Of a stretch of DNA of 64,000 nucleotides, positions 27,198 to 34,791 are shown piece by piece. The translations under genes were made by a program, and so were the position numbers. Numbering within the stretch: position 1 is the stretch's first letter; the number at the start of each line of letters is the position of its first letter. The DNA comes from Burkholderia sp. S171 (lineage in GTDB: Bacteria > Pseudomonadota > Gammaproteobacteria > Burkholderiales > Burkholderiaceae), in the NCBI RefSeq assembly GCF_009766085.1, contig NZ_LMUF01000027.1:1-64000 (forward strand), written 5' to 3'. The notes beneath the pieces are model-generated. The model did not search any database, had not been told where the DNA came from, and saw only the letters and a program-made list of their open reading frames with translations.

Positions 27198-28103
27198 ATG
27201 GCGCATATCTGGGAAGGCGTGATGCCCGCCGTCACGACCAAGTTCAATGCAGATTTCAGCATAGACCGTGCTTGGACGAAGAAGAATATCGAGGCGCAGA
27301 TCGCGGCCGGGGTCGACGGCATTATCGTCTGCGGATCGCTTGGCGAAGCGTCGACGCTCTCGCTCGACGAAAAGCTGGACGTGCTCGATATCGGCGTCGA
27401 TGCCGCCCAGGGACGCGTGCCCGTATTGCTGACGATTGCGGAAAACAGCACGCTCGACGGCTGCCGCCAGGCCGAACTCGGCGTCAAGCACGGCGCGGCC
27501 GGCTACATGGTGCTGCCGGGTTTGCGGTATCTGTCGGACCGCCGCGAAACGCTCAACCACTTCCGCGTGGTCGCCAGCGCGAGTCCCTTGCCGATCATGG
27601 TCTACAACAACCCGCTCGCGTACGGCGTTGATGTGACACCGGAAATGTTCGCCGAACTCGCCGATGAAAAGAAGCTCGTTGCGATCAAGGAATCGGCCGG
27701 CGATGTACGCCGCTTCACGGACCTCATCAACGCGGTCGGTGACCGCTACGCGCTCTTTTGCGGCGTCGATAACCTCGCGATGGAAGCCTGCCTGATGGGC
27801 GCGCACGGCTGGGTTGCGGGACTCGTTTGCGCCTTTCCCGAGGAGACCGTGGCCATCTTCAAGCTGCTCAAGGCTGGCCGTCTGGAAGAAGCCCGCACGA
27901 TCTACCGATGGTTCGCGCCGCTGCTTGCGCTCGACGTCTCGGCCAAGCTGGTGCAGAACATCAAGCTGGCCGAAGCCATGGTTGGTCTGGGCACCGAACC
28001 GGTCCGGCCGCCGCGCTTGCCGCTGGCAGGCGACGAACGTCTCGCGGTGGAAGCGTTGATCAAGCGCTCGATTGAAACCCGGCCGGTTTTGCCGACGTTC
28101 TAA
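27198..28103 (+). CDS. DapA-family lyase, probable 1-pyrroline-4-hydroxy-2-carboxylate deaminase
   Basis: ATG 27198 follows TAGGAGAG, so the 301-residue form (MAHIWEGVMPAVTTKFN) is preferred. It is a class-I aldolase TIM barrel of the DapA/NAL family: substrate loop IVCGSLGEASTLS, catalytic Tyr in PIMVYNNPLAYG and Schiff-base Lys in KLVAIKESAGDVRRF. Its position beside the hydroxyproline epimerase points to the deaminase that converts 1-pyrroline-4-hydroxy-2-carboxylate to 2-oxoglutarate semialdehyde and ammonia. Dihydrodipicolinate synthesis itself is less likely given that context. Confidence 0.85.
   Translation: MAHIWEGVMPAVTTKFNADFSIDRAWTKKNIEAQIAAGVDGIIVCGSLGEASTLSLDEKLDVLDIGVDAAQGRVPVLLTIAENSTLDGCRQAELGVKHGAAGYMVLPGLRYLSDRRETLNHFRVVASASPLPIMVYNNPLAYGVDVTPEMFAELADEKKLVAIKESAGDVRRFTDLINAVGDRYALFCGVDNLAMEACLMGAHGWVAGLVCAFPEETVAIFKLLKAGRLEEARTIYRWFAPLLALDVSAKLVQNIKLAEAMVGLGTEPVRPPRLPLAGDERLAVEALIKRSIETRPVLPTF
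27247..27262. promoter_or_regulatory. Degenerate third copy of the palindrome, intragenic
   Basis: ATGCAGA-TT-TCAGCAT inside codons 17-22 of the DapA-like gene resembles site 1, and the following ATAGACC is also shared. It could be an auxiliary repressor site for looping, or coincidental. Confidence 0.3.
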
Positions 28104-28316
28104 ATCGAGTTTTTCCCGAAGCGCTGTTTTGTTCCTGATCAACACTGAACGACCCCGCCCCACCTGATCCGTCCGCCCGAAAAACGAGCCTGTCCTGGCG
28201 CCGTTTACGTCACCTAGCGCGTTGCCGCCTGAACATAAAGCAGCCCGCCTGCGCACCATCCAAAGCCTCAAAACCGTCCAAGTGCCGGCTTATCCATAAA
28301 GCAAAAAACAGGCATT
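28104..28316. other. Intergenic region before the first Mo-box
   Basis: Together with the Mo-box and leader up to 28419, this makes a gap of about 315 bases after the DapA-like gene. No gene is supported and no clear terminator was seen. Confidence 0.5.
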
Positions 28317-28340
28317 CGTTATATTCTATAAAATATCACG
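28317..28340. promoter_or_regulatory. Mo-box 1 (ModE-type operator)
   Basis: CGTTATATT-N6-AATATCACG; the arms match at 8 of 9 positions. It lies 79 bp before the start of the unknown gene at 28420. It shares length and half-site with four other dyads in this region and with the known pattern of ModE sites. Confidence 0.75.
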
Positions 28341-28419
28341 GTACTATTCTTTTGATCCCGGTAATTCATCTAGCCGACGCAAACAAACCGGTCCAATCAT
28401 GCATCTCGAGGATTTACCC

Positions 28420-28923
28420 ATGTCCGGGCAAAAGGCAACCACACCCCGCGCTCCCGTTTCGATCCCGCTGCGCCGCGACCTGTCGGTCGCGATCACGCCG
28501 CTCAACTCGGCGCGCAATCCCGAGCGCACGGAAGCGATCAGGGAAGTGGTCGATGCATTCCGGAACCTGCGCGCAAGCGTCGCCCGTTTTGTCCTCATGC
28601 TCGAAGACATCCGCGGTAATGCCCGCTCCCTCGAATTCACGACCGGCCAGCCGCTCGGCGACCTTTTGTCGTCCCTTGAAGATCACGCCCGCGCGCTCGA
28701 TTTCGGCCGCCTCGACGACCTGACGTTTGCCATCGAAACCGCCAGGACGGCGGAGCAGCAGCGGGATCAGGTATTCCTGGCCGCGCCCGGCAACGGCACC
28801 AACGGTCTTCAGCAGGTTGCGCGAAACCTCGAACGCCTGGACGCCACGTTTGTCGGCTTATGCGTAGAGCACGTGCTTGAGCGGCACTATCGAGACCGTG
28901 CGAGCAACGGCGTGTCTGTTTGA
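28420..28923 (+). CDS. Unknown protein under a Mo-box, 167 residues
   Basis: ATG 28420 (MSGQKATTPRAPVS) has a GAGGAT site at good spacing; an upstream ATG at 28399 is less likely. No signal peptide, membrane span or cysteine cluster is seen. The sequence is mostly helical and charged (TEAIREVVDAFRNLRASVARFVLMLEDIRG, LGDLLSSLEDHARALDFGRLDDLTFAIETA, then LQQVARNLERLDATFVGLCVEH). I do not recognise a family. A ModE-like site upstream and the following DUF2325 gene, also with its own box, suggest a cytosolic role in molybdenum limitation. Confidence 0.7.
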   Translation: MSGQKATTPRAPVSIPLRRDLSVAITPLNSARNPERTEAIREVVDAFRNLRASVARFVLMLEDIRGNARSLEFTTGQPLGDLLSSLEDHARALDFGRLDDLTFAIETARTAEQQRDQVFLAAPGNGTNGLQQVARNLERLDATFVGLCVEHVLERHYRDRASNGVSV

Positions 28924-28984
28924 ACAACCGCATCCTGTAAGCAAAAACCATTGATTTCGTCGAAACAGCCGTCCAGATTCGTAC

Positions 28985-29008
28985 CGTTATATTCAATGGT
29001 ATATTTCG
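28985..29008. promoter_or_regulatory. Mo-box 2 (ModE-type operator)
   Basis: CGTTATATT-N6-TATATTTCG lies 81 bp before the DUF2325 gene. The left arm is identical to Mo-boxes 1 and 3, and the right arm matches at 6 of 9 positions. Spacing to the gene is nearly the same as for Mo-box 1. Confidence 0.7.
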
Positions 29009-29089
29009 ATATCCGTTCATCGAGCAGGCTAAAGGCCGTTGTCTGTTCAGCCGTTTGACATCCACGTTTGACTTCCAGATCGATTCGAG

Positions 29090-30454
29090 GTGAATGTGCA
29101 ATCCGTTCCCCCCTTCCGCCTTGCCCGCACGCCGTCCATCGAATCGACCAGCGCCGCGGGTGCTTATGCCGGCGCACAGACCGGCGCGGCGGATGCCTGC
29201 TGCACGCCTACCGACGCGCAGCTTCGCAGTCCGCACCGCCGGGCGCGGCTGTCAGATCTGGATTCGCATTTGCATTGCTCGGTGATCGGCACATGCCTGA
29301 GCACGAACGAGCTTAGAAAACTCGTGCCGAAGTTCACGGATCTCGACCGGCAACATGCGACGGATCTGGAGATTCATCACGCCGCAGTGGAACTTGCGAT
29401 AGACGGCGGCGCGGGCGCCAAGGCGTTGCAGAAGGCGCTCGATGCGCGTTACTCGGGTGCCGTGCGCCGCTTCGACTCGGCAAAAGATCCTGAAGCCCTG
29501 CTGGCGCTGTGGAAAGACGCGCTCAAGAGCGGCGATATCCCGCCGGCGTACTGGGCGTTGATGACCCATCCGGAAGCCGTCATGAGCGTGCGTCAGGCTG
29601 CGTTCGGCGACCTGCATATGTTGTCCCATCTGGTGGGTGCGGCCAACCGGGCCGACATCCGCCGCCTGGTTGCGCTCGAAGAAGACAATGCGGCGCTCAA
29701 GGACAAGATCGAACGGCAGCAAGACAAGCTGCACGAATTGACGACAGAACGCGACGCGTCGCTGCGCCAATTGAGCGCGCATGTGACCGAGTTGTCAGCG
29801 AAGGCCGTGCGCAAGCCGGACGTTTCCGAAGGGGGTCTGGAGGCTGAGGTCCGGGCGCTGCGCGAGGCGTTGGCTGCACGCGATGAACGGCTCGCGATTC
29901 ACACAAGCCGCAGGGAAACCGCCGAGCAACGCGCGCTTGACGAGCAGCGCCATGCGCAGAGCTTAAGCCAGCGGCTGGACGATGCCATTGCAATGCTCAA
30001 CGTGGTCCAGGCCGAATGCAACGCACTAGAACAAGCGCTGGTGGCTCAGGGAAGCGAGGCCGGCTCAAAGGCCGAGGAGCTTGTCAACCTGAGCGGCAAG
30101 CGCGTGGTTTATGTGGGCGGCCGACCCGGTTCGAACGCCGCACTGAGGCAACTGGTCGAGTCAGCGGGAGGCGATTTTATCGTCCACGATGGCGGCATAG
30201 AAGACCGCAAGGGCATGTTCGCTGCCGCGCTGCCGCGAGCGGACATTGTCGTGTTTCCGGTCGACTGCATCGACCACGACTCCATGAACCTGCTCAAGCG
30301 CGTATGCGACCGTCATCAGGTCGACTATCACCCGCTAAGGACCGCGAGCGTCGCGAGTTTTGTGGAATTGATGACGCGGCTGGGCCAATCCGGGCAATCC
30401 GGCCAATCTGGTAATACGCCACCGACGTCGCGGTTTTGCCTGCGGCACGGCTAA
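29090..30454 (+). CDS. DUF2325 domain protein
   Basis: 454 residues from GTG 29090; GTG 29096 is also possible. The N-terminal part holds a conserved-looking H-x-H-C-x5-T-C motif (LHCSVIGTCLSTNELRKLV) that may bind a metal. A long coiled coil follows (about 195-320). The C-terminal DUF2325 domain (about 335-435) has GKRVVYVGGRPGSNAALRQLVE, HDGGIEDRKGMF and VVFPVDCIDHDSM, a Rossmann-like fold of unknown role. The tail has a 9-bp repeat coding GQSGQSGQSG. DUF2325 genes are known near nif or metal genes. The Mo-box implies regulation by molybdate. Confidence 0.8.
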   Translation: MNVQSVPPFRLARTPSIESTSAAGAYAGAQTGAADACCTPTDAQLRSPHRRARLSDLDSHLHCSVIGTCLSTNELRKLVPKFTDLDRQHATDLEIHHAAVELAIDGGAGAKALQKALDARYSGAVRRFDSAKDPEALLALWKDALKSGDIPPAYWALMTHPEAVMSVRQAAFGDLHMLSHLVGAANRADIRRLVALEEDNAALKDKIERQQDKLHELTTERDASLRQLSAHVTELSAKAVRKPDVSEGGLEAEVRALREALAARDERLAIHTSRRETAEQRALDEQRHAQSLSQRLDDAIAMLNVVQAECNALEQALVAQGSEAGSKAEELVNLSGKRVVYVGGRPGSNAALRQLVESAGGDFIVHDGGIEDRKGMFAAALPRADIVVFPVDCIDHDSMNLLKRVCDRHQVDYHPLRTASVASFVELMTRLGQSGQSGQSGNTPPTSRFCLRHG

Positions 30455-30492
30455 GCCCTTGAGCCTCACGCTTGCCGTAGCGTTTGCTACGA

Positions 30493-30894
30493 TCAGCGCT
30501 TCATAAGCCGGGTCAGCGCGGAAATTTGCGGCGCACAGGTCTTGGCCGCTTCCGCTTCAATCTCGCGATAAAGCCGCACGATCTTTTCACCAACCGGCGT
30601 CAGCACGCAACCGCCGCCCGATGAACCTCCCGTTTCCGAAGACGTTGCGGGCGCTTTGAGCGTGCGGTTCAGTTCGTCGATGAGCAACCATGCCCGCCGG
30701 TACGACATCCCCAGGCTGCGCGCGGCAGCCGAGATGGAACCATGCTCATGCACCGCCTCGAGCAAATCAATTTTCCCCGGGCCAATTGCCACGGCGTCAG
30801 CCTGGCGAATGCGCATGCGAAAACGCACCTCGGGCTCACGGGATAAGGAAGGAGTCGCTGGATCTTTCACGGATTTGGCCATGCGCGAAAGCAT
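30493..30894 (-). CDS. ModE-like winged-helix regulator without Mop domains
   Basis: About 130 residues, with starts at 30894 or 30882. The N-terminal ModE/LysR-type winged helix reads GPGKIDLLEAVHEHGSISAAARSLGMSYRRAWLLIDELNRTL, followed by the wing GGGCVLTPVGEKIVRLYREIE. Full-length ModE has two C-terminal Mop/TOBE repeats that bind molybdate; these are absent and the protein ends at RLMKR. A separate di-Mop protein is encoded at 34792. It is the obvious binder of the five dyads. Whether it senses molybdate itself or through the separate molbindin is open. Confidence 0.85.
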   Translation of the reverse strand: MLSRMAKSVKDPATPSLSREPEVRFRMRIRQADAVAIGPGKIDLLEAVHEHGSISAAARSLGMSYRRAWLLIDELNRTLKAPATSSETGGSSGGGCVLTPVGEKIVRLYREIEAEAAKTCAPQISALTRLMKR

Positions 30895-30939
30895 ACACGA
30901 GGCTGCCGGTGCTTCAGGATGCCGCGGTGCTCGGGCGTG

Positions 30940-30988
30940 GTGCTTAAACGTCGTGCTTAAACGTCGTGCTTAAACGTGGTGCTCAAGC
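30940..30988. repeat. 13-bp tandem repeat, about 3.7 copies
   Basis: The unit GTGCTTAAACGTC repeats at 30940, 30953 and 30966, with a partial copy from 30979 that runs into the nifQ-like stop codon. It fills most of the space between the two leftward genes. It has no strong hairpin, so it looks like slippage-generated sequence rather than a terminator. Confidence 0.7.
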
Positions 30989-31546
30989 GAGGCTCCTCGA
31001 TTTTCCGCCGAAACAAAAACCGAAATCTTCGCAGCCCGGACACCCTGGCGCCGGCTGCGGCACCCGTCCGAGCGACAGCGCAAGTTCTCGCGCGAGGAAT
31101 TTTTTCCAGCGCGTTCCGTCGACATTTCGCGCCACCAGCGCCGGGAAATACTGGCTGAGCATGTCGGTGACTTCATCGCGTCCGCTTAATCCGAGATCGC
31201 GCCACAGATGGTCCGGCCGCAAGCACGCATGGGCGATGATCGCGGCGAGGCATTCCGCGTCGGCCATTTCGGAGGCGCCACTCGCCCGCACATGACTCAG
31301 CAGGAAGGCCACCAGCGCGCTAACGAACCCGGCCTGCTCTTCTGAACGGATGGCCAAGCCCGCCACCGGTGGTTGCATTGCGCCAAAGTGCCGGCCATAC
31401 AGCAAGGCGAATTGTCCCGGCGATAACCCCAGCAGAGAAGGGTCATCGTGCGCGGCAAGCAAGGTGGCGAGCAAAGCGGTGCCAGGGGCGTTGGGCGCGG
31501 CCGAGGCGGCCAGCAACTGGGCGCGCGTCACGAGCAAATGTGTCAT
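30983..31546 (-). CDS. NifQ-like protein
   Basis: 187 residues from ATG 31546; the longer frame from TTG 31657 is unlikely. The C-terminal signature KKFLARELALSLGR followed by C-P-G-C-E-D-F-G-F-C-F is the NifQ cysteine region (C-x2-C-x5-C). The family's extra first Cys four residues earlier seems to be Gln here. NifQ carries an Fe-Mo-S cluster and supplies molybdenum for FeMo-cofactor assembly. No other nif gene is in the window, so here it probably serves general molybdenum handling. It lies upstream of the modE-like gene on the same strand, with a Mo-box in the region before it. Confidence 0.8.
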   Translation of the reverse strand: MTHLLVTRAQLLAASAAPNAPGTALLATLLAAHDDPSLLGLSPGQFALLYGRHFGAMQPPVAGLAIRSEEQAGFVSALVAFLLSHVRASGASEMADAECLAAIIAHACLRPDHLWRDLGLSGRDEVTDMLSQYFPALVARNVDGTRWKKFLARELALSLGRVPQPAPGCPGCEDFGFCFGGKSRSLA

Positions 31547-31692
31547 TGCCAGGTAGTGAGGATATAGCTGATCGCGGATGCCACAGGAAGTGGTCGACTC
31601 AAAACCAGTATGCCACGCGCATCCCGGAGTCAAGCCTGTGTCTCGCCAACCATACAAATACCCAATATCCCGTTTACCAAATCCCCACTAAT

Positions 31693-31716
31693 CGTTATAT
31701 TCCTGCCGATATTTCG
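31693..31716. promoter_or_regulatory. Mo-box 3 (ModE-type operator)
   Basis: CGTTATATT-N6-GATATTTCG lies between the divergent nifQ-like gene (146 bp away) and the porin gene (118 bp away). It could control either or both. The left arm is identical to Mo-boxes 1 and 2. Confidence 0.7.
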
Positions 31717-31834
31717 CAAGGCTCACTGCAAGGATCGCATCGAGACTCGCTTCGAGGCTCGATTCATCTCAGGCAACACGTGGGCATGGCATGGATCACA
31801 AACGGCGACAACTCAAACTAAAACAGGAATAGCG

Positions 31835-33010
31835 ATGAAAAAGAAGATCGTGGCGGCGGCGGCATTGAGCAGTTTCGGGGTAATCGCGCATGCACAAAGC
31901 AGCGTAACGCTATACGGCTTGATCGACGCCGGCGTGAGTTACGTCAGTAACGCCGCTACCTCGACGGGACACGACAACCTGTTCAAATACGGCGACGGCG
32001 TAGCCCAGGGCAGCCGTTGGGGCCTGCGCGGCGTGGAGGACCTGGGTGGCGGCCTGCAAGCCCTCTTCACCCTTGAGAGCGGCTTCAGTTCGGGCGACGG
32101 CACACTCGGCCAAGGCGGCGCGTTGTTCGGCCGCCAGGCGTATGTGGGTATCGCTAAGAAGGGCCTGGGCTCGGTCACGCTCGGCCGCCAGTACTCGTTC
32201 TCGACCGACTATCTCGGCGGCAACTACACGATGGGCGGCCAGACGCCCGCGGGTAACTACGCGTATCACATCAACGACCTGGATCAACTCACGTCAAGCC
32301 GGATCAATAACGCGGTCAAGTTCAGCAGCGCCAACTTCGCGGGCCTGACCTTCGGCGCGATGTACGGCTTCTCGAATCAAGCCGGTTCGTTCGCCGGTTC
32401 GCCCACTACCACCGCCGGCGGCACGACCACGCAAGGGTCGTCGAGCACGGTCAGCGCGGGCGTGAATTACGCGCAAGGGCCGTTCAGTATCGGCACCGCT
32501 TACACCAACATTCGCTTCCCGAATGGCGCGACGCCCGCGTTCAGCGTCAGCATCGCGAACGTGAATACCGGCGGACTGCGCGACCTCGAAACGTTTGGCG
32601 TGGGCGCGCGTTATGCCATTGGCGCGGGCACGATCTGGGGCAACTGGACCCATACGACGTTCGATCCAATCACAGGCGCCGAGTCGAAGCTGAACAACTA
32701 CGAACTGGGCGGCAAGTATGCGTTTACGCCCGCGTTGAGCGCCGGCCTGGGCTATACGTTCTCGAAGCTTGACGACCATTTCGAGGGCAAATGGCATCAG
32801 GTCAGCAGCATGCTCGACTACGCGCTGTCGAAGCGGACCGATGTCTACGGCCTCGTGATTTACCAGAAGGCGTCGGGCAGCAATACGGTCAATGGCCGCA
32901 ACGTTCCGGTGCAGGCTGAAATTGGATCAAGCTCGAGCTTCCTCGGTAACTCAGGCACCGGCGCGAACAATCAGGTCGCAGCCCGCATTGGCTTGCGTCA
33001 CAAGTTCTGA
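31835..33010 (+). CDS. Gram-negative porin (OmpC-like), possibly molybdenum-regulated
   Basis: 391 residues from ATG 31835 (MKKKIVAAAALSS), signal cleaved at AHA-QSS. The mature N-terminus SSVTLYGLIDAGVSYV, then GSRWGLRGVEDLGGGLQALFTLESGF and GRQAYVGIAKKGLGSVTLGRQY, are hallmarks of trimeric 16-strand Burkholderia porins. The C-terminal strand ends RIGLRHKF for outer-membrane assembly. It is closely related to the porin at 45162, mostly residue for residue. A ModE-type dyad lies in its upstream region, so it may be induced to aid oxyanion entry. Confidence 0.92.
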   Translation: MKKKIVAAAALSSFGVIAHAQSSVTLYGLIDAGVSYVSNAATSTGHDNLFKYGDGVAQGSRWGLRGVEDLGGGLQALFTLESGFSSGDGTLGQGGALFGRQAYVGIAKKGLGSVTLGRQYSFSTDYLGGNYTMGGQTPAGNYAYHINDLDQLTSSRINNAVKFSSANFAGLTFGAMYGFSNQAGSFAGSPTTTAGGTTTQGSSSTVSAGVNYAQGPFSIGTAYTNIRFPNGATPAFSVSIANVNTGGLRDLETFGVGARYAIGAGTIWGNWTHTTFDPITGAESKLNNYELGGKYAFTPALSAGLGYTFSKLDDHFEGKWHQVSSMLDYALSKRTDVYGLVIYQKASGSNTVNGRNVPVQAEIGSSSSFLGNSGTGANNQVAARIGLRHKF

Positions 33011-33025
33011 TTCTGGTTTCGGATC

Positions 33026-33051
33026 GGCAAGCGCTGCAGGAAGCGCTTGCC
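33026..33051. terminator. Hairpin after the porin gene
   Basis: GGCAAGCGCT-GCAGGA-AGCGCTTGCC is a perfect 10-bp stem just after the porin stop. No T-run follows, so it is either a weak intrinsic terminator or an mRNA-stabilising hairpin. Confidence 0.5.
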
Positions 33052-33105
33052 GCATCGGGCTTCAGACGTTCGCCCGATATCAGACGGTCTGGTTAGGCCG
33101 TCAAA

Positions 33106-33606
33106 TCAGGCCGTCAAGACTCGCGCCACGATCCGCACAAGGCGCTTCACGTGACGGGGGGCGGGAAGAATATCCGCGCCCGAGAACAAAATGGGTACGC
33201 CGTCCTCAGCGCTGAGCGCGCGGTCTCCGCATTCATGCGCGACGATGACACGCTCACCCACGGGCGTATTAAACAATTCGTGCCATGAGAAGGTGACCGC
33301 GTAGCCATCGTGCGCGACCGCAATGAACACGGTGCGCTTGAACTCGCCCTTAGGCTCGGGCCGCAGTCCGGCTTTCATGATCAGGTCTTTCAGCAACACC
33401 CCGCGATAGGTATCGACACTGCGAATAAACCGGTTCGTCGTGTAACAACGCAGATCGAATGGATCGGCAACGACATTAGGTTGCTCCCTGAATTCCGCCA
33501 GATCGACGATCAACGGCCGCAGGAAATCCCCTTCAAGCGATATGACGGCTTTCGCAGTGGTTTCGAGCGCGACTGCGTGGGAATGGACATCACTCGCATC
33601 ACTCAT
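33106..33606 (-). CDS. Molybdopterin-oxidoreductase-domain-like protein
   Basis: 166 residues, no signal peptide. Segments AVISLEGDFLRPLIVDLAEFREQPN, YRGVLLKDLIMKAGLRPEPKGEFKRTVFIAVAHDGYAVTFSWHELFN and GVPILFSGADI follow the pattern of the sulfite-oxidase-type molybdopterin-binding fold in a minimal form. The two Cys (LRCYTTNRF and HECGD) could matter, but no partner heme or dimerisation domain is present. A dyad of Mo-box type lies 41 bp before its start. It is divergent from the beta-propeller lipoprotein gene. Confidence 0.7.
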   Translation of the reverse strand: MSDASDVHSHAVALETTAKAVISLEGDFLRPLIVDLAEFREQPNVVADPFDLRCYTTNRFIRSVDTYRGVLLKDLIMKAGLRPEPKGEFKRTVFIAVAHDGYAVTFSWHELFNTPVGERVIVAHECGDRALSAEDGVPILFSGADILPAPRHVKRLVRIVARVLTA

Positions 33607-33647
33607 TTTCTCATCCTCCAGGGGCCGAATTCAGACGGCTTGTCCGG

Positions 33648-33671
33648 CATTATATCCACGCGAATATTACG
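33648..33671. promoter_or_regulatory. Mo-box 4 (ModE-type operator)
   Basis: CATTATATC-N6-AATATTACG; read on the minus strand it starts with CGTAATATT, as in the other sites. The arms match at 6 of 9 positions. It sits in the 192-bp gap between divergent genes starting at 33606 and 33799. Confidence 0.6.
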
Positions 33672-33798
33672 CTGCTGCCGCAACCAGCAAGTCAGTGCGC
33701 GAACCATAGGCAGCATATCCATTCGCGCATATGCGCGCCAGCACGGCACTAAGCGATATATTGGTGGCCTTCGATCCCCGCGCCCCAAGGAAAATACG

Positions 33799-34752
33799 AT
33801 GGTTTCTTCGCATTTCTCTCAGCGATGCCCCCAGCGTCTGACCCGCGACGCGCTAACACTCGCCAACGCCTTGACCGCCGCTGCGGTGATCGCGCTATCC
33901 GGTTGCAGTTCGGCGCCAATCGTAAGCGCGCCCCAACGCGTCACCCTGGATGCGCGGGCCAATGGCATAGCGATCCGTCCAGCCGATGGCACGATCTTCA
34001 TCACGGACGATAAAACCAACAGCGTGCTTTCATCGGCTGATGGCAAGACGTTTCAACCGTTTACCGCCCTTCCCGTGATCGCGGACCAAGGGAATGCGCT
34101 AAGCCAGGTGAGCATCGCGGATACCGGTTCGCTACTGGTCGGACGATTCGGATTCGGCACGGCGGGCGCGGTGTTCGACATTGGCCCAAACGGGTCCGTC
34201 TCCCCGCTGTCAGGCACCGATCCAATGCGGCGGCGGTTGGGACTTGCTGCCATAGGGACGGGAAAAATACTCTCGACCTGGTTCGTCAAGAACGGCAATG
34301 CCCCGGCAACGGGCGGCCTCAGCCTGATTACTTACGATGTTTCAACCCACGCAGCGTCGGAACACAACCTGTTGACTGGATTGGCGAAACCCGTCGGCAT
34401 AGCCGTACAAGGCGACGCCGTTTTTATATCGGATCAGGCTGACAACATGATCCTGAAGACCAGTCTGGCCGGACTGGTTAATCATGCCCAGGCCGGCGGC
34501 CTGAGCACATCGGTGATCAAGATCAACGGACCTGACCTGTTGACCATCGATTCAAACGGCACGCTCTATACAAAATGCAACTCGACGGCGGTCTGCAGGA
34601 TAAGCCCCGATGAATCGGTTGCCGTCATCGCAAGCGGTTTCGAGGATGCCCGCGGGGTTGCTATCGACCCGGAGCATCACGTGCTGTACGTCATAGACCG
34701 GCCGAAATCCGCCGACAGCGGCAGTACCCTGCGCGCCATTCCACTGAACTGA
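33799..34752 (+). CDS. Beta-propeller (SMP-30/NHL-like) lipoprotein
   Basis: ATG 33799 follows AAGGAAAA, giving 317 residues. A signal with lipobox ALSGC anchors it to a membrane. The mature part has repeated strand motifs, ANGIAIRPADGTIFITDDKTNSV, KPVGIAVQGDAVFISDQADN, LLTIDSNGTLYTKC and ARGVAIDPEHHVLYVIDRPKS, as in six-bladed NHL/SMP-30 propellers. The catalytic metal ligands of gluconolactonase are not evident, so a binding or scaffold role is possible. It is divergent from the molybdopterin-like gene with a Mo-box between them. Confidence 0.75.
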   Translation: MVSSHFSQRCPQRLTRDALTLANALTAAAVIALSGCSSAPIVSAPQRVTLDARANGIAIRPADGTIFITDDKTNSVLSSADGKTFQPFTALPVIADQGNALSQVSIADTGSLLVGRFGFGTAGAVFDIGPNGSVSPLSGTDPMRRRLGLAAIGTGKILSTWFVKNGNAPATGGLSLITYDVSTHAASEHNLLTGLAKPVGIAVQGDAVFISDQADNMILKTSLAGLVNHAQAGGLSTSVIKINGPDLLTIDSNGTLYTKCNSTAVCRISPDESVAVIASGFEDARGVAIDPEHHVLYVIDRPKSADSGSTLRAIPLN

Positions 34753-34791
34753 CGAACCGAGGAATTGACGTGGCGCGCCCAAGCGAGAAGG

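Noticed and set aside
27159..28271. Minus-strand frame of 370 codons over the DapA-like gene
   Set aside because: Antisense shadow. Its VYAEI-like likeness to the extended leader of the epimerase frame arises from the shared palindrome sequence, not from protein homology.
30466..30490. Short hairpin GTAGC-GTTT-GCTAC between the convergent DUF2325 and modE-like genes
   Set aside because: A five-base stem with no T-run is too weak to call a terminator.
33750..33775. A further possible Mo-box around GCGATATATTGG
   Set aside because: No second arm at the 9-N6-9 spacing used by the five accepted sites.
33310..33798. Long N-terminal extension of the beta-propeller lipoprotein frame
   Set aside because: The extension overlaps the opposite-strand gene and the Mo-box; ATG 33799 gives a proper lipoprotein signal and ribosome site.
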